Of a stretch of 14,835 bases of DNA, positions 14,431-14,835 are shown piece by piece (within the stretch, counting starts at the first letter, position 1; every line of letters starts with the position of its first letter). The translations under genes were made by a program, and so were the position numbers. The notes beneath the pieces were generated by a model that did not search any database, was not told the DNA's origin, and worked only from the letters and a program-made list of their open reading frames with translations. The DNA is from an uncultured Collinsella sp. (GTDB lineage: Bacteria; Actinomycetota; Coriobacteriia; Coriobacteriales; Coriobacteriaceae), in assembly GCA_900550185.1 (NCBI GenBank), contig URRN01000030.1, forward strand, positions 1-14,835, written 5' to 3'.

Positions 14431-14835
14431 TCGTCGCCGAGCTCGAGCGCGCGCTACTGGCACGCTATCCCAAGACGGACACCGAGCCCTGGGACCACGT
14501 AGGACTCTCCGTTGGCGATCCGGCCGCGGAGATCACCGGCGTTGCCTGCGCACTCGATGCGACTGAGGCTAATGTTCGCCGCGCCCAAGAAGCAAGCGCC
14601 AACGTGCTGCTGACGCATCATCCCATCTATATCAAGGCGCCCGAGGCGTTTTGTCCGTCGGATTCCGCACGCCCCCAATGCAGCGCGGCGCTCTACGAGG
14701 CAGCGCGTTGCGGCGTGAGCATTATCTCGCTCCACACTAACCTGGACCGGTCGCACGAAGCCCGCGTCTGCCTGAGCGAGCTGCTGGGTGCCACACCCGT
14801 GAGCTCACTGGAGCACTTGGACGACCCCGAGGCCA
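14427..14835 (+). CDS. Nif3-like dinuclear metal protein (DUF34), partial
   Basis: The first 136 codons are present and the frame is open to the window edge, so the C-terminus is missing. Family marks are clear: WDHVGLSVGD (22-31), LLTHHPIYIKAPE with His64 and His65 as metal ligands, and SLHTNLD (101-107) with His103 and Asp107. Nif3/DUF34 proteins bind a pair of metal ions. Their cellular function is poorly defined, and annotation as GTP cyclohydrolase I type 2 rests on limited evidence. ATG 14427 overlaps the stop of the cysteine desulfurase gene as ATGA, a sign of tight translational coupling. The old name refers to an interaction partner (NGG1-interacting factor 3), not nitrogen fixation, so the pairing with a NifS-type gene should not be read as a nif cluster. 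Confidence 0.93.
   Translation, partial: MIVAELERALLARYPKTDTEPWDHVGLSVGDPAAEITGVACALDATEANVRRAQEASANVLLTHHPIYIKAPEAFCPSDSARPQCSAALYEAARCGVSIISLHTNLDRSHEARVCLSELLGATPVSSLEHLDDPEA

Noticed and set aside
13240..14835. A nitrogen-fixation (nif) cluster suggested by NifS-like and Nif3-like neighbours
   Set aside because: Both are general housekeeping families. The names are historical, and no nitrogenase or nif-specific gene is present.
1..14835. A new defence, mobile or biosynthetic system in the window
   Set aside because: Every sizeable coding region falls in a conserved core family apart from the 98-aa membrane protein. There are no transposases, integrases, direct-repeat boundaries, CRISPR repeats or toxin-antitoxin pairs.

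Overview
The window is a GC-rich, gene-dense stretch of bacterial chromosome. All fourteen coding regions are on the + strand, and no gap exceeds 84 bases. The gene content and order (site-2 protease - scpA - scpB - rluB - cmk - plsC - ispH - PDZ/radical-SAM DUF512 - der - plsY - gpsA), the strong GC preference at third codon positions and the good Shine-Dalgarno sites suggest a high-GC Gram-positive. My best guess is the Coriobacteriia, Collinsella-like. That assignment is inference from memory of gene order and protein style, not a database result.

Layout. Positions 1-50 hold the end of an unseen upstream transcription unit and a clear intrinsic terminator. Next come an ABC-F ribosome-associated ATPase (82-2115), a 98-aa two-helix membrane protein overlapping its end (GTG start at 2102) and a site-2-type M50 metalloprotease (2408-3091). 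The longest intergenic gap (3092-3175) has a small hairpin and a weak promoter candidate. It leads into scpA and scpB (kleisin and partner of the SMC condensin) and rluB (23S rRNA pseudouridine synthase). A second block follows: cmk, plsC, ispH, a PDZ/radical-SAM DUF512 protein, der, plsY, gpsA, rpe, a cysteine desulfurase and the first 136 codons of a Nif3/DUF34 protein cut by the window edge.

How they fit together. The block mixes chromosome segregation (ScpAB), ribosome function and assembly (ABC-F, RluB, Der) and nucleotide supply (Cmk). It also holds most of phosphatidic-acid synthesis: GpsA makes glycerol-3-phosphate, PlsY adds the first acyl chain and PlsC the second. IspH and the DUF512 protein should both carry 4Fe-4S clusters, and the nearby cysteine desulfurase could supply sulfur for them. 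Overlaps, 2-base gaps and the lack of internal terminators suggest long co-transcribed, translationally coupled units.

I found no mobile element, CRISPR array, tRNA/rRNA or defence cassette, and no convincing new multigene system. The points most worth a second look are sub-gene signals. The 8-base word AGGGGAGA occurs four times, always on the + strand and always in the same codon phase. A 12-bp tandem repeat built on GCGATCGC lies inside the cysteine desulfurase gene. PlsC carries Glu where its family has the catalytic-motif Asp. There are also uncharacterised parts: the 98-aa membrane protein and the DUF512 enzyme.
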